DNA of 64,000 nucleotides, taken from contig AHHB01000014.1 in assembly GCA_000242815.2 (NCBI GenBank), forward strand, positions 1 to 64,000, in the 5' to 3' direction. Positions within the stretch are counted from its first letter, which is position 1, and each line of letters opens with the position of its first letter. The stretch comes from Janthinobacterium lividum PAMC 25724 (lineage in GTDB: Bacteria; Pseudomonadota; Gammaproteobacteria; Burkholderiales; Burkholderiaceae_D). Shown here one piece after another: positions 27,865-37,150 of this stretch. The translations under genes and the position numbers were made by a program. The notes below the pieces were generated by a model, which saw only the letters and a program-made list of their open reading frames with translations, did no database searches and was not told where the DNA came from.

Positions 27865-30221
27865 GCTTTCGGCAGCCACTGTTTCGCAAGTACTTGTTGG
27901 TATTGACGGGCATGATCGCTGCCACCTTGATTATTGCCAGCGTTGTGCAGACCGCATTGAGCGTACGTGCCCAGCGCGCGCGCGTCGACGAGTTACTCAT
28001 GGCACAATCTCAGCTCGCGATCGTGCAGATTCAGTCTTTCCTCTCCAGTATTACGGATTCGATGTTGTGGGCGCTCGACTATGACCAACCTGGACGCCCC
28101 GTCGACCTCGCCGGCGTGCGAGATGTTATCCACCGCCTGCTGCGAAAAGTACCGTCGCTATTGCAGTTGCGCTACGTCAGCGCCGACGGTTGCGTGCGCA
28201 TCGAGGTAGCGCGGGTGAGTGTGGATAGCAGTGATGGCTGCGCTAGCATCCCCCTGCTCGAACACGAACGTACTTTGCTGCGGGAAGCACGCCATAGGCC
28301 GGTGGCATATGGCCGCGTCTTGTTTCGCGATGGCTCAGAACCCTATGTCGATATCGCAATCGCATCGCGCAGCCGACTCGGTGGTGCGCTGCTGGCACAA
28401 GTGGACCTGCGGCAGATCCATTCGACGGTCACTGCGATTCGCGCTGGCGCCAGCGGATCTGCCTATATTGTCGATCAGGACTGGCAGCTGATCGCCCATC
28501 CAGACGCCAATCTGGTGCTCCGCCATCTGGATCTTCGTGCCTCCGATGCGGTGGCCGCCGTGCTCTCCGGTGGCTTGGCTACAAGCCCGACTATGACGTA
28601 TGACTTCAACGGGAACACCGTGCTCTCGGTGGCTGCACCCGTGCGGGGACCGCGGTGGTGGCTGTTCGTCCAGCAGCCGGCGCGCGAAGCATTCCATCCC
28701 ATTCTGGAATCGCTGGGCGCGACGCTATTTGTGGTTCTGGTCGCTTTGGTTGCTGCGGTGGCGGTGAGCTATCTGCTGGCACGGCGTATGTCCAGCCCCA
28801 TCCTTGCTGTGCGTGTCGGGGCCGAACGCATCGGTGCCGGGGATCTGCAGACGCGCATCGTTATCGAGACCGGCGATGAGGTGGAGTTGTTGGCGCATGA
28901 GTTCAACCGGATGGCCATCGCCCTCGGCGAGAGCCACGAACACCTGGAGGCAAAGGTCAGTCAGCGAACAGCGGCGCTAGAACTTGTCGGGGCCAAGGTA
29001 CGGCGCCAGGCCGCCGAGTTAGCCGCTGTGAATGCCGAGCTTTCCAGCCGGCTCGGTGAACTGGCGCTGCGCAAGGATGAGGCGGAGCGCGCCAGCGCGG
29101 CCAAGACCCGGTTTCTTGCCGCTGCCAGCCATGATCTGATGCAGCCGATGCATGCGGTAGGGCTGCTGCTCGGGGTTTTGTACGAGCGTTTGCATAATCC
29201 GGATGAGAGTAACCTGGTTAGCAAGATCCAGGCCGCCGTGCACGGGATGGAGTCGCTGTTTTCCGGCCTGCTCGATATTTCGAAACTCGATTCACACACC
29301 GTGACTCTGGATATGCAGACTATCGAGCTTGAAGACCTGTTCGCTTTTGTCGAGCTCAATTACCAGCCGCTGGCGCAGGAGAAAAATCTGAGTTTGCGAT
29401 TCGCACGCTGCCGCTACGGGGTCAGGAGCGATTCGGCTTTGCTGGAAAGAATTGTGGCTAATTTGGTGAGCAACGCGATCCGCTACACCGTTGCAGGCAA
29501 GGTCTTGATAGGTTGCCGCCGAGTGGGTAATACTGTGCGGTTGCAAGTGCATGACACCGGGGTCGGTATCGCGGCGGCTTTGCAAGGCCATATTTTTGAA
29601 GAGTTTTATCAGATCGACACCCAGCGGTGCGAGCCCAGACAGGGCTTGGGGCTCGGGCTCTCCATTGTGCAGCGCTCCGCCGCCTTGCTCGGAGTGGCCA
29701 TCCATTTAACGTCGACGCCCGGGCGCGGTTCAATGTTCGAGATTACCTTGCCATTAGCGCATCGACAGGCGGCGGCCGTATCCCCGGTTCCTGGCTTAAA
29801 TACGCAGCGCTTACGCGGGGCCTTCATCGTCGTTGTTGATGACGACGTGAATGCCCTGTATGCCATGGAGCAGCTGTTCGGTCTGGTGGGCTGCCACGTC
29901 ATCGCTGCGCGTTCTACGGCTGAGATTCACGACTTACTGAGCTGTCATATACGCATACCCGATCTCATCGTCACCGACTTGCGCCTCGGTGGTGCTGACA
30001 GTGGTCTGCATGCGATTGACTACATTCGTCGCGACAGCGAACAGAGTATCGCCGCTATCATCGTGACGGGTGAAAGTAATCCACCATCGCAGACATCACT
30101 GCCTGATCACTGCATGCTGCTGCGCAAGCCAGTCCGGCCAGCGAGCCTGTTTAATGCGTGCATCGCCATGCTCGGAATATCTAACCCGGAAACGCCAGTC
30201 CCAGCTTATTTGCTGCAATAA
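27861..30221 (+). CDS. Hybrid sensor histidine kinase with Cache-like sensor, HAMP and receiver domain
   Basis: A 786-residue inner-membrane kinase with a GTG start overlapping the stop of the binding-protein gene. Order: membrane helix (about 10-32), periplasmic double-Cache-like sensor (about 35-275), second helix (about 285-310), HAMP (about 310-360), coiled coil (360-410), HisKA with the phosphoacceptor His 424 in ASHDLMQPMH, HATPase domain (about 520-635: LVSNAIRYT, DTGVGI, GLGLGLSI), and a C-terminal receiver with the phosphoacceptor Asp near 706 (VTDLRLGG). The motif after the His is QPMHAVG rather than RTPLN, as in the CHASE/Cache hybrid kinase group. The convergent response regulator is the natural partner. 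Confidence 0.9.
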   Translation: MSFRQPLFRKYLLVLTGMIAATLIIASVVQTALSVRAQRARVDELLMAQSQLAIVQIQSFLSSITDSMLWALDYDQPGRPVDLAGVRDVIHRLLRKVPSLLQLRYVSADGCVRIEVARVSVDSSDGCASIPLLEHERTLLREARHRPVAYGRVLFRDGSEPYVDIAIASRSRLGGALLAQVDLRQIHSTVTAIRAGASGSAYIVDQDWQLIAHPDANLVLRHLDLRASDAVAAVLSGGLATSPTMTYDFNGNTVLSVAAPVRGPRWWLFVQQPAREAFHPILESLGATLFVVLVALVAAVAVSYLLARRMSSPILAVRVGAERIGAGDLQTRIVIETGDEVELLAHEFNRMAIALGESHEHLEAKVSQRTAALELVGAKVRRQAAELAAVNAELSSRLGELALRKDEAERASAAKTRFLAAASHDLMQPMHAVGLLLGVLYERLHNPDESNLVSKIQAAVHGMESLFSGLLDISKLDSHTVTLDMQTIELEDLFAFVELNYQPLAQEKNLSLRFARCRYGVRSDSALLERIVANLVSNAIRYTVAGKVLIGCRRVGNTVRLQVHDTGVGIAAALQGHIFEEFYQIDTQRCEPRQGLGLGLSIVQRSAALLGVAIHLTSTPGRGSMFEITLPLAHRQAAAVSPVPGLNTQRLRGAFIVVVDDDVNALYAMEQLFGLVGCHVIAARSTAEIHDLLSCHIRIPDLIVTDLRLGGADSGLHAIDYIRRDSEQSIAAIIVTGESNPPSQTSLPDHCMLLRKPVRPASLFNACIAMLGISNPETPVPAYLLQ

Positions 30222-30840
30222 CGGCTTGCGTACGAGTGGTAACGTTTAAGGCCCGCAGCGCGGCCGAGGTATGTGCCTTGATTGTGCTGAGCGAAAGATC
30301 GAGCTCGCGACAGATGATTTTTGTCGATTTGCCCTGTAAGACCAAGTGCAGCACATCCGATTGGCGCTGGGTCATGCCAAGGTCGGCGCAGGTGCGTGCC
30401 CGAGGGGTGGCCGGCGCGCTTGGACCCGGGCTGGGAACGTTCCTGTCAGACAGGAATACCGTTGCTGGCAGATAGACCCCTTTCGCCAGAATCAGCCTTA
30501 ATGCACCGGCCAGCACGCCGGAAGTGGAACTCTTCGGGATGAATCCCATTGCCCCACCATCGATGGCCTGCATCACGCTCGCCCGATCTTCATTTGAAGA
30601 CAGCACGACCACGGGCACGTCCGGATGGTCGCGCCGCACAGCCGCTAAGCCTTCAAACCCACTCATGCCCGGCAAACCCAGGTCGAGCAGCACAAGGTCC
30701 ACTCGGTGCGAATCGAGGTGCTCGAGAGCCTGCTCACAGCTGCCGGCTTCGCTGGTGCTGACATCGTCCATCAAAGAGTGCAACACCAGCGACAGGCCCT
30801 CGCGGAAGAGGGGGTGATCGTCAACGAGAAGGATGTTCAT
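30181..30840 (-). CDS. LuxR/NarL family response regulator
   Basis: A 219-residue two-component regulator starting at the ATG at 30840 (GGAG site upstream). The receiver domain (about 1-125) has the acidic DDH pair and the phosphoacceptor Asp near 54 (LVLLDLGLPGMSG). The LuxR-type HTH (about 150-212) includes TQRQSDVLHLVLQGKSTKIIC and STIKAHTSAALRALNV. It converges on the hybrid kinase gene with a 41-base tail overlap, so the pair would be transcribed from opposite strands. The target is unknown. Confidence 0.9.
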   Translation of the reverse strand: MNILLVDDHPLFREGLSLVLHSLMDDVSTSEAGSCEQALEHLDSHRVDLVLLDLGLPGMSGFEGLAAVRRDHPDVPVVVLSSNEDRASVMQAIDGGAMGFIPKSSTSGVLAGALRLILAKGVYLPATVFLSDRNVPSPGPSAPATPRARTCADLGMTQRQSDVLHLVLQGKSTKIICRELDLSLSTIKAHTSAALRALNVTTRTQAVIAANKLGLAFPG

Positions 30841-31081
30841 AAAGCTCCGAGGAGAGTTCATAGGCTGTTGTACCACAGCTGGCACTCGCTTGGGTATGGG
30901 CCAGATAGCCGATCCTTCTGGCCAGTAGCGCTGCGGTTTGGGAAAAATCAGAATGGACTCGTTACTTGTCCTCAAACAAGCAATGTCCTCATCGGATTCA
31001 CCGTCCACGTTGTTGTGACGGGTGGCTGTGTGATCCGCCTTCATCTCTGCCTTCGGGCTTTCAGTTATTGGGAAAACTAAT

Positions 31082-32536
31082 ATGAACTTTTTTGACGATG
31101 CCGTCGGAGCCCTCGGTAAAAGCCTTGCCAAATCTGCCACCAGTTATCTGGACGATACCACTGGCATGGATGTGGGCGGTACCTTGGCATTTTTGTTCGG
31201 TAATGATCAAGCTGCAGCCGGCCAGGACCTGGGCGACCTGGTCAATAGCATCAGTGGTGATTTCAAGCCGGGTCCAGGAGCTGAACTGACACTGTTGCAA
31301 GATAGCTTGAACGCGCAAACGGAGCAGATCGGCCAGATCGCCAGCCAGCTCACGGCGATGGGAGCGGCGATCGCTGATATCTATGGCGAGATCAAGGGTA
31401 TCGAAGCCATGCTCAAGGCAATCGGACAGGACGTGCTCTACGGCAACTGGTTACAGCAAGATAACAGCATCAAAGCCTATTTGGTACAGATCAGGACTGC
31501 ATATAGCCAGTACACCCTATACATCGACCCTGCCAATAGCGTCAAGCCGAGGGACATTGCCGACCTCGTCGCGTCCATTCTTGATCCGAATAATGGCGAA
31601 GTGACGGCGGCCAATGGCATCAACTCTTTCATGATGTCCGATGGGTCCAATAAAGGCGCGCTCGCGGACTGGGCAAACATGGTCTGCCCGCTGATCGAGG
31701 ATGGTGCACTCGATTACCGACAAGCGGTCGACCAGTTTCAGGCTTACTATGTCAAGCTGACCTGGGCGCAGCTGCGCGCCACTAACCTGGTCATCGAGGC
31801 ACACAACTTCAACGGCGATAACATATTAGCCAAGGATGCCTGGTATGCTTATCAGGCGCTGATCCTCGAACAGGAATCGGCGTACATCCAGAATCTGGTT
31901 CAGATTGTGCGTTCCGGTCTGGTGGGTTCAACCAAGAGCGGCTATGGTTTCCTGGCGTACCACGCTGCTTGGCAATTCCACCCTGACATGAGTCCGCTGT
32001 ATAGCGGCAATGTGCGCATTGCGCATTCCTACTATGCGATTTCGCCCATTTTTAACACTGCAGAAGCGCTCTTGGCGCGCTTGGCATTGACCGATCCGGC
32101 CGACCGCCGCTTGGTCGTTCACATGACCTATTTCGGTGATGCGTTCAAAACGGCGATCGATGGCGCCACGATGACTCTTACGCCGCAAAGTGCCGAAGCA
32201 AATACTGCAGTGGCTCCGGATGACGCGTCACTGGTTGTCGGCCCGATGGGTTCGCCCGAGCAGCATTCCGGCAGCTTCGTGGTCGATCCAATTTGGGTGA
32301 CGGATTCGACCTTCTATGTAAAGCGGCTGGTCTACAGTGGTTCGGATGACTCGGCGCTGGCTGATTGTAAGTATCGCCTGACGAATCAGAACGGACAAGG
32401 TCCGCTGCAAGCAATGCAAACCTACAACGGGGTAGCGACCTCGTTTCAGTCCGACGCCGTTCTCAACTATGAGATGCAAATCAATGCGGCCCAGCCGTTT
32501 GATTTCATGAATTTTGGCGCATACTTTGGTGGCTAG
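31082..32536 (+). CDS. Unrecognised 484-residue helical protein
   Basis: I do not recognise this family. It has no signal peptide. Residues about 1-60 are amphipathic. Residues about 65-130 form a heptad-spaced coiled coil (LTLLQDSLNAQTEQIGQIAS, then IYGEIKGIEAMLKAIG). A mixed helical part runs to about 370, and a Thr/Ser/Val-rich C-terminal part (about 375-484) looks beta-rich. The overall plan, helical bundle then beta domain without export signal, is reminiscent of alpha-helical pore-forming or contact toxins, but that is a shape analogy only. The next gene is a glycosyltransferase with its start a short distance downstream, so the two may work together. Confidence 0.7.
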   Translation: MNFFDDAVGALGKSLAKSATSYLDDTTGMDVGGTLAFLFGNDQAAAGQDLGDLVNSISGDFKPGPGAELTLLQDSLNAQTEQIGQIASQLTAMGAAIADIYGEIKGIEAMLKAIGQDVLYGNWLQQDNSIKAYLVQIRTAYSQYTLYIDPANSVKPRDIADLVASILDPNNGEVTAANGINSFMMSDGSNKGALADWANMVCPLIEDGALDYRQAVDQFQAYYVKLTWAQLRATNLVIEAHNFNGDNILAKDAWYAYQALILEQESAYIQNLVQIVRSGLVGSTKSGYGFLAYHAAWQFHPDMSPLYSGNVRIAHSYYAISPIFNTAEALLARLALTDPADRRLVVHMTYFGDAFKTAIDGATMTLTPQSAEANTAVAPDDASLVVGPMGSPEQHSGSFVVDPIWVTDSTFYVKRLVYSGSDDSALADCKYRLTNQNGQGPLQAMQTYNGVATSFQSDAVLNYEMQINAAQPFDFMNFGAYFGG

Positions 32537-32570
32537 TCCAGCGGCCTCTGGTCAGGGACGGAAGTCCCTC

Positions 32571-33779
32571 ATGCGCTTGCTTCTGATCGGCCTGCACACC
32601 GCAGGCAGCGGGCTGACTGGCGTCGGGATGAGCTTGGCCAGAGCGCTGTCTGACGGTTGCGAGGTCGGTTATGCCGGCATCGACCCTACGGATGCAAGAC
32701 AACGCTATGGACAACTACCGCTGCTTGCGTTTGCAGTCACGCTGCGCGGATGTGGTCCGCGTTTTCAGGTTCATCCCGATGATCTGAAGGCAGCTGTGGC
32801 GTCATTCCGGCCCACCTTGATCTTGGTCATCGGGCCGCCCTACTTGGCGCGCCCCTTATTGGCGCAACTGCAAGCGTTTCGTCCCACTGTGAAGGTCGCG
32901 CTGTACGCGGCCATGGAGGCCGAGCTCACCGACCCCATTGCGCTGCATATTTTTCATGCCTGTGATCTTGTGCTCACTTATAGCGATTTCGCACGCGTAT
33001 CGGTGGCGCGCCTGGCGGCGCAAAGCGAGAGCGGCCTGTATCTACCGCCGGTTGTGGCGGTTGGGCATGGCATAGGGTCTTGTACTGAGTTTTACTCTTT
33101 GCCGGACCAGGCGGGCAGCCAGGGCAACAATGGCGCTTTGCGCCAAAAAATTTTTGACTCGTCGCTTGGCATCAGGCCTTCTTCATTTGTGGTGCTCAAT
33201 GCCAATCGCGCCTACTTTCGCAAGCGTTTGGATCTGTCTGTTGCCGGCTTCGCGCATTTCGTTTCGTGCACCGATGCGGACGCCCATTTGTACCTTCACG
33301 CGCTCTTTATACCGGATCGCGAACGTGCTTCGATCAACTCCCTGGCCGCCGCCGCAGGGCTGGCTGACCGGATTCATCTGATACCCAAGGATGAAGCCGA
33401 CAATCCGAAGTGCTTGGCCGATCTGAACTTGCTGTACAACGCGGCGGACGTGGGTTTGAACACAGCCATGGGGGAAGGTTTCGGGCTGGTGAGCTTCGAG
33501 CATGCGCTGACGGGAAAAGCCCAAGTTGTTCCCGCGCACACGGGATTGCTTGAGGTCTGGCAGGGTGTGGCGGAACTCGTACCCGCAGTGGAACGTCAAG
33601 CCATATTTTATGAATACGGCGATATGTTCGCGGTGTCGGCGAGCGCAGTGGCTGATGCCTTGGCTAGGCTCTACGCCGATGAGTCGTATCGCCACAGCCG
33701 CGGTGCGGCTGCTCGGGCACTAGCACAGTCAGAGCGGTTTCATGGGATACGGTGGCGCAGCGTATCCAAGGTGCTGTGA
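32571..33779 (+). CDS. Group 1 (GT-B fold) glycosyltransferase
   Basis: A 402-residue cytosolic glycosyltransferase, here begun at the ATG at 32571 with a GGAAG site; a TTG at 32514 would overlap the previous gene by 23 bases. The N-terminal acceptor lobe (about 1-200) opens with LLLIGLHTAGSGLTGVG. The C-terminal donor lobe (about 230-400) has NRAYFRKRLDLSVAGF and the family signature GEGFGLVSFEHALTG. It should transfer a sugar from a nucleotide donor. The acceptor cannot be told. It is alone with the 484-residue protein, not in a polysaccharide cluster. Confidence 0.82.
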   Translation: MRLLLIGLHTAGSGLTGVGMSLARALSDGCEVGYAGIDPTDARQRYGQLPLLAFAVTLRGCGPRFQVHPDDLKAAVASFRPTLILVIGPPYLARPLLAQLQAFRPTVKVALYAAMEAELTDPIALHIFHACDLVLTYSDFARVSVARLAAQSESGLYLPPVVAVGHGIGSCTEFYSLPDQAGSQGNNGALRQKIFDSSLGIRPSSFVVLNANRAYFRKRLDLSVAGFAHFVSCTDADAHLYLHALFIPDRERASINSLAAAAGLADRIHLIPKDEADNPKCLADLNLLYNAADVGLNTAMGEGFGLVSFEHALTGKAQVVPAHTGLLEVWQGVAELVPAVERQAIFYEYGDMFAVSASAVADALARLYADESYRHSRGAAARALAQSERFHGIRWRSVSKVL

Positions 33780-34220
33780 ACGGTACGGTGAACAACTGCG
33801 GTCTGTATTGCGCCTGAAACGTTCGCCGAAAGGGTGTCGTGAAGGTGAAAAAAGAACGCAGTAAAAATGTCCACGGATTGACACGATGTCGAATCTCATG
33901 AACTGACTGGTTTAAAAACAACCGCTTAGGTCGATTTGCGTAGTGATGTGCAAAAAGATCGACGCCGCGCATCTTCTTGCCTGCTTAATATGATGCACAG
34001 GTGGCTGGCGCAGCGCGAAGGCAGCAAGGATGCCGACCCTTGAGGCCGATACATGAACGAAACTATCCGTTGCCATTTGTCGCATCGGAAAACCACGTCA
34101 TCTATTTGAAGAAAGGAGTGCCCGAAAATACGACAAAAAATTTGTCCTGCATTTGCGCTGCTAGCAATAACCGTTGCCCAAGGGCGCTGACTCTTGCCGT
34201 TATATCACTTTGGAGAATGT
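33780..34220. other. Intergenic stretch without supported genes
   Basis: About 440 bases after the glycosyltransferase. Only shadow frames are present, and I see no strong structure; the promoter of the small secreted protein is expected near the right end. Confidence 0.45.
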
Positions 34221-34631
34221 ATGTTGAAACTTAAATTGGTCGTAGCTACCTTGCTCGTCGCCAGCACCACTGTTGCGCTCGCGGCTGTGCCAACCCCGAA
34301 AGTTTGTCACGATGGATTCAAGTTGAAAGGGAAAACGGATACTGCCTGGAAGGACGTGACGCTCAATGCATGGAATGGAAAAATGCTGCCGGCACTCTGG
34401 ACCGACAAGGGCGGGCATTTTCTGTCGCAGGTCAAGAAGCGCGGCGACCGTGTTGCCATTCAAACCCCGGGTGACCTGGAATCGTTTTTGCGTGGCACCA
34501 CTGCAGTGCTGGACCCCCAAGACGGACGCTATCACATGGGCAAGAACGAAGGTGGAAAATCAGTACAAGTCATTTTCGATATTAATACCGCGAGCAAAAA
34601 ATGTGAACTAGTGACCTTTTTGCTCAAGTAA
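34221..34631 (+). CDS. Small secreted protein of unknown function
   Basis: Starting at the ATG at 34221, which follows a GGAGA site (an earlier frame start at 34194 has none), this is a 136-residue exported protein. The signal peptide (LKLVVATLLVASTTVALAA) ends near residue 23. The mature part is basic and Gly-Lys-Asp rich with two Cys that could pair. No domain is recognised. It stands alone before a degenerate transposase region. Confidence 0.65.
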   Translation: MLKLKLVVATLLVASTTVALAAVPTPKVCHDGFKLKGKTDTAWKDVTLNAWNGKMLPALWTDKGGHFLSQVKKRGDRVAIQTPGDLESFLRGTTAVLDPQDGRYHMGKNEGGKSVQVIFDINTASKKCELVTFLLK

Positions 34632-34684
34632 GCAAGCTGAGCCGTCTGCGTCTTGCCTGAGCCGTCTTGAGTTGAGCGGGGTGT

Positions 34685-34880
34685 TGCGCGATGATGGCAT
34701 CACGCCGCCGGGAATCTGCGCTGCGAAGTGCTGGGGCAGGAATTCGTCGACCCGGTTGAGCGGGAGGCAGCGATGTGTGTGAGTACATGGCTTAGCCCGG
34801 CCTCAAAATCGACGCCATTGAGCTTGGCCGTTCCGATCAACGAGTCGATCGCGGTGCCGCGTTTGATCGGCCGGCTCGGC
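34685..34880 (-). pseudogene. Relic of an IS66 family transposase (TnpC C-terminus)
   Basis: On the minus strand, one frame reads IDSLIGTAKLNGVDFEAGLSHVLTHIAA, which closely fits the IS66 transposase C-terminus. The text then shifts frame to read PLNRVDEFLPQHFAAQIP, matching the usual end of that protein. The first part lacks the upstream catalytic region, so only a frameshifted tail remains. No IS ends are clear. Confidence 0.75.
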
Positions 34881-35358
34881 GCTGGCGCCTGCCCGATCGC
34901 GTCGCAGCAGGAACCAGCCCGTTTGGGATGCAGGTGGCGGATCTCATGGCAGCTGGCCCGAGCATGTGCCACGCTTACGCGGGGCTTGTGACGTTTATAC
35001 GGCCGATGTCGTTTTCCACGTCGGTTCCGCCTGCAGCCAGTCTATGCCCCCAAGCAGTACCGATCCAACATTTGCGCCAGCATGGCCGCGTCTCGCGCAC
35101 GGCGGCTGTGAACGCGGCGCCACACACGACCGGTCCTGTCGGGGCATTCGCATTTTTTTCGCGATAGCGGCTGCGCAGTTGAGTCGCCTCTCTGTCCGTG
35201 AGGTAATATGAGTTGTTTGCTAACACGTAATTGATCTGGACGATGGCAGCCTGACCTCCGCGCTATGATGGCTCGCGCGGCCGAGGTTGTCGTACGTCGT
35301 AGCGCGAGAAAAATCACATAATGAGCCATCTTGCACAGACACTGACCGGAGACGCCCC
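34881..35358. other. Degenerate stretch between the IS66 relic and the SGNH hydrolase gene
   Basis: Short minus-strand frames here, such as one around 34975-35226 reading SYYLTDREATQLRSRYREK, look protein-derived but stop soon and shift frame. They may be further decayed transposase or gene remnants. No intact gene is supported. Confidence 0.45.
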
Positions 35359-36453
35359 ATGTCGTACACCCGCTTTCACAAGAAATCGTTGCCTACGCTG
35401 TTGTCCACCCTTGTCTTGTTCGCCGTCGCGGGCCACGCGGCAGCGAGCACCCTGAACCAAAACGTTTCCTGGACCATCGACCGTCCCGGCTCCTCCACCG
35501 TCTACCGCGTGGTGGCCTATGGCGATTCGATCTTTGCCGGTTACAACGGCTCCGTCTCCAGCGCCGCCAAGTACTCGGCGCCGACGGTGGACGCGGAATA
35601 CCTGTCCGCGCTGTGGAACGCCGACATCGAAAGCGTCCGCCGCACCAAGTCCGGCGCGATCGCCTCGGATGTCTACAACAACAAGATCGTGGCCGAACGC
35701 TCGTATATGCAGTCGAGTAACACGCGCGTGGTGGCCTTCGAGATGTGCGGCAACGATGGCTTGCAGGCCCGCACCGCCTTCAAAAGCCAATCTGGCACCT
35801 GCGACGACAGTGTGCTGACCGCGGCGGAAAACAGCTGCAGGACCTATGTCGAGGCGGCGATGAATTACATCAACGCCAATGCCTATTCCGGCGTCAAGCT
35901 CAAGCTGGTGTCGAACTTGCATTACCCCGGCTATGCCGCCGACAATGTCCAAAGCGCGTGCAAGGACCCATCCACCGGCAAGACGGTGAACATGCAGGAC
36001 AAGTTCCTGCCTTCCCTGGTCAGGATCAACTTCGCGATGTGCGACCTGGCGCGCCAAAAGGGCTTTGCCTGCGCCGACAACTTCGCCCAGTACATGGGGG
36101 CCGACTACGACAGCAACGGCGACGGCAAGATCGACTCCGAAGCGCTGCGCTACGTCGCCGGCGAGAGCCAGGCCAGCTATCTGACTCGGATCAGCACCAC
36201 CTTGCGCTCGACGCTGCGCGACGCCCACACGCACTTTGTGTCGTCCGGCAGCAGCTACGACTACATCCAGTCGGACGACACCCATCCGACCTACAGCGGC
36301 AGCACGGTAACGTCCGGCCTGTTTGGCGGCAGCACCGGCAGCGGTGCGCCGCGCTACAACACTTTCTCGGGCGGTAAGAATCCGATCTGGAACCAATATG
36401 GTCATGAGCGGATGGGTTGGGCGGTCTCGACCTACAACGTCGCGACGCCTTGA
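35359..36453 (+). CDS. Secreted SGNH-fold hydrolase with an EF-hand-type calcium loop
   Basis: A 364-residue protein starting at the ATG at 35359. The signal peptide (LLSTLVLFAVAGHAAAS) ends near residue 31. The hydrolase fold shows block I VAYGDSIFAGY (nucleophile Ser), block III-like EMCGNDG, and a C-terminal DDTHPTY, the Asp-x-x-His partner. Between them lies DYDSNGDGKID, a canonical EF-hand calcium loop, near residues 252-262. The protein should cleave an ester, lipid or glycan acyl group outside the cytoplasm. It is the first of three closely spaced genes with a membrane protein and an Lnt-like enzyme, so lipid or acyl chemistry is the likely setting. Confidence 0.82.
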   Translation: MSYTRFHKKSLPTLLSTLVLFAVAGHAAASTLNQNVSWTIDRPGSSTVYRVVAYGDSIFAGYNGSVSSAAKYSAPTVDAEYLSALWNADIESVRRTKSGAIASDVYNNKIVAERSYMQSSNTRVVAFEMCGNDGLQARTAFKSQSGTCDDSVLTAAENSCRTYVEAAMNYINANAYSGVKLKLVSNLHYPGYAADNVQSACKDPSTGKTVNMQDKFLPSLVRINFAMCDLARQKGFACADNFAQYMGADYDSNGDGKIDSEALRYVAGESQASYLTRISTTLRSTLRDAHTHFVSSGSSYDYIQSDDTHPTYSGSTVTSGLFGGSTGSGAPRYNTFSGGKNPIWNQYGHERMGWAVSTYNVATP

Positions 36454-36473
36454 TGCCCGGCTGAGCGGATCCC

Positions 36474-37145
36474 ATGGACAAGCCTCCCAAGCGGCCGTCG
36501 GATGACACCCCGGGCGCGCACCGCGCCTGGCGTCCGCGCGCCGTCTATCTTGCGGTCGCGCTGGTGCTTGCCGTGATCGGCTGTGGCGTAGTGGTCTACC
36601 TGGTGACGACGCCCGATATCGGCGTGGTCGCCGCTGCGCCGTCGCCGGCGTCCGCCGGCGCGGCGCAACCGGCCTGGCCGCAGCCCGCGCCGGCTGCATC
36701 AGCCATGCCGCAAGCCGCGGCGCACATTCCATCGCGCGCGCCCGAGGGCGACGCCGATCCCACGCGCGACCTGAAAAGCTACGTCGCCCGAGGCGAAAAT
36801 CCGACCATGCCTGAAGTGATAGAACGTCTGCATGAGCGTGGCATATACAGCGGCCTGGGTGCGTTTTCGCCGCCGGGCACGCGTCCCCCCATGATCGGCC
36901 TGGCGGTACCCGAGGACTTCGAGCTGCCGCCCGGCTACGTGCGCCACCACCAGGCTACCGATGATGGCCAGCGCATCGAGGCCATCCTGATGTTCGCGCC
37001 GGATTTCCAGCTGTATGACGCCGCCCATAATCCGATCGACATGCCCAAGGACCGCATCGTGCCGCCGGAGCTGGCGCTGCCCGGCCTGCCGATCCGGCGC
37101 ATCGTCATTCCCAAGCCGGTGGACCCGGTCGGTCCCGGCCGCTGA
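36474..37145 (+). CDS. Single-helix membrane protein of unknown function
   Basis: A 223-residue protein: a charged cytosolic start, one membrane helix (about residues 22-45, AVYLAVALVLAVIGCGVVVYL), an Ala-Pro rich linker (about 50-90) and a periplasmic domain (about 95-215) with no family I know. It starts 20 bases after the SGNH hydrolase and ends 5 bases before the Lnt-like gene, so it is certainly in the same operon. It may scaffold the two enzymes; this is only context-based. Confidence 0.7.
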   Translation: MDKPPKRPSDDTPGAHRAWRPRAVYLAVALVLAVIGCGVVVYLVTTPDIGVVAAAPSPASAGAAQPAWPQPAPAASAMPQAAAHIPSRAPEGDADPTRDLKSYVARGENPTMPEVIERLHERGIYSGLGAFSPPGTRPPMIGLAVPEDFELPPGYVRHHQATDDGQRIEAILMFAPDFQLYDAAHNPIDMPKDRIVPPELALPGLPIRRIVIPKPVDPVGPGR

Positions 37146-37150
37146 CCTGC

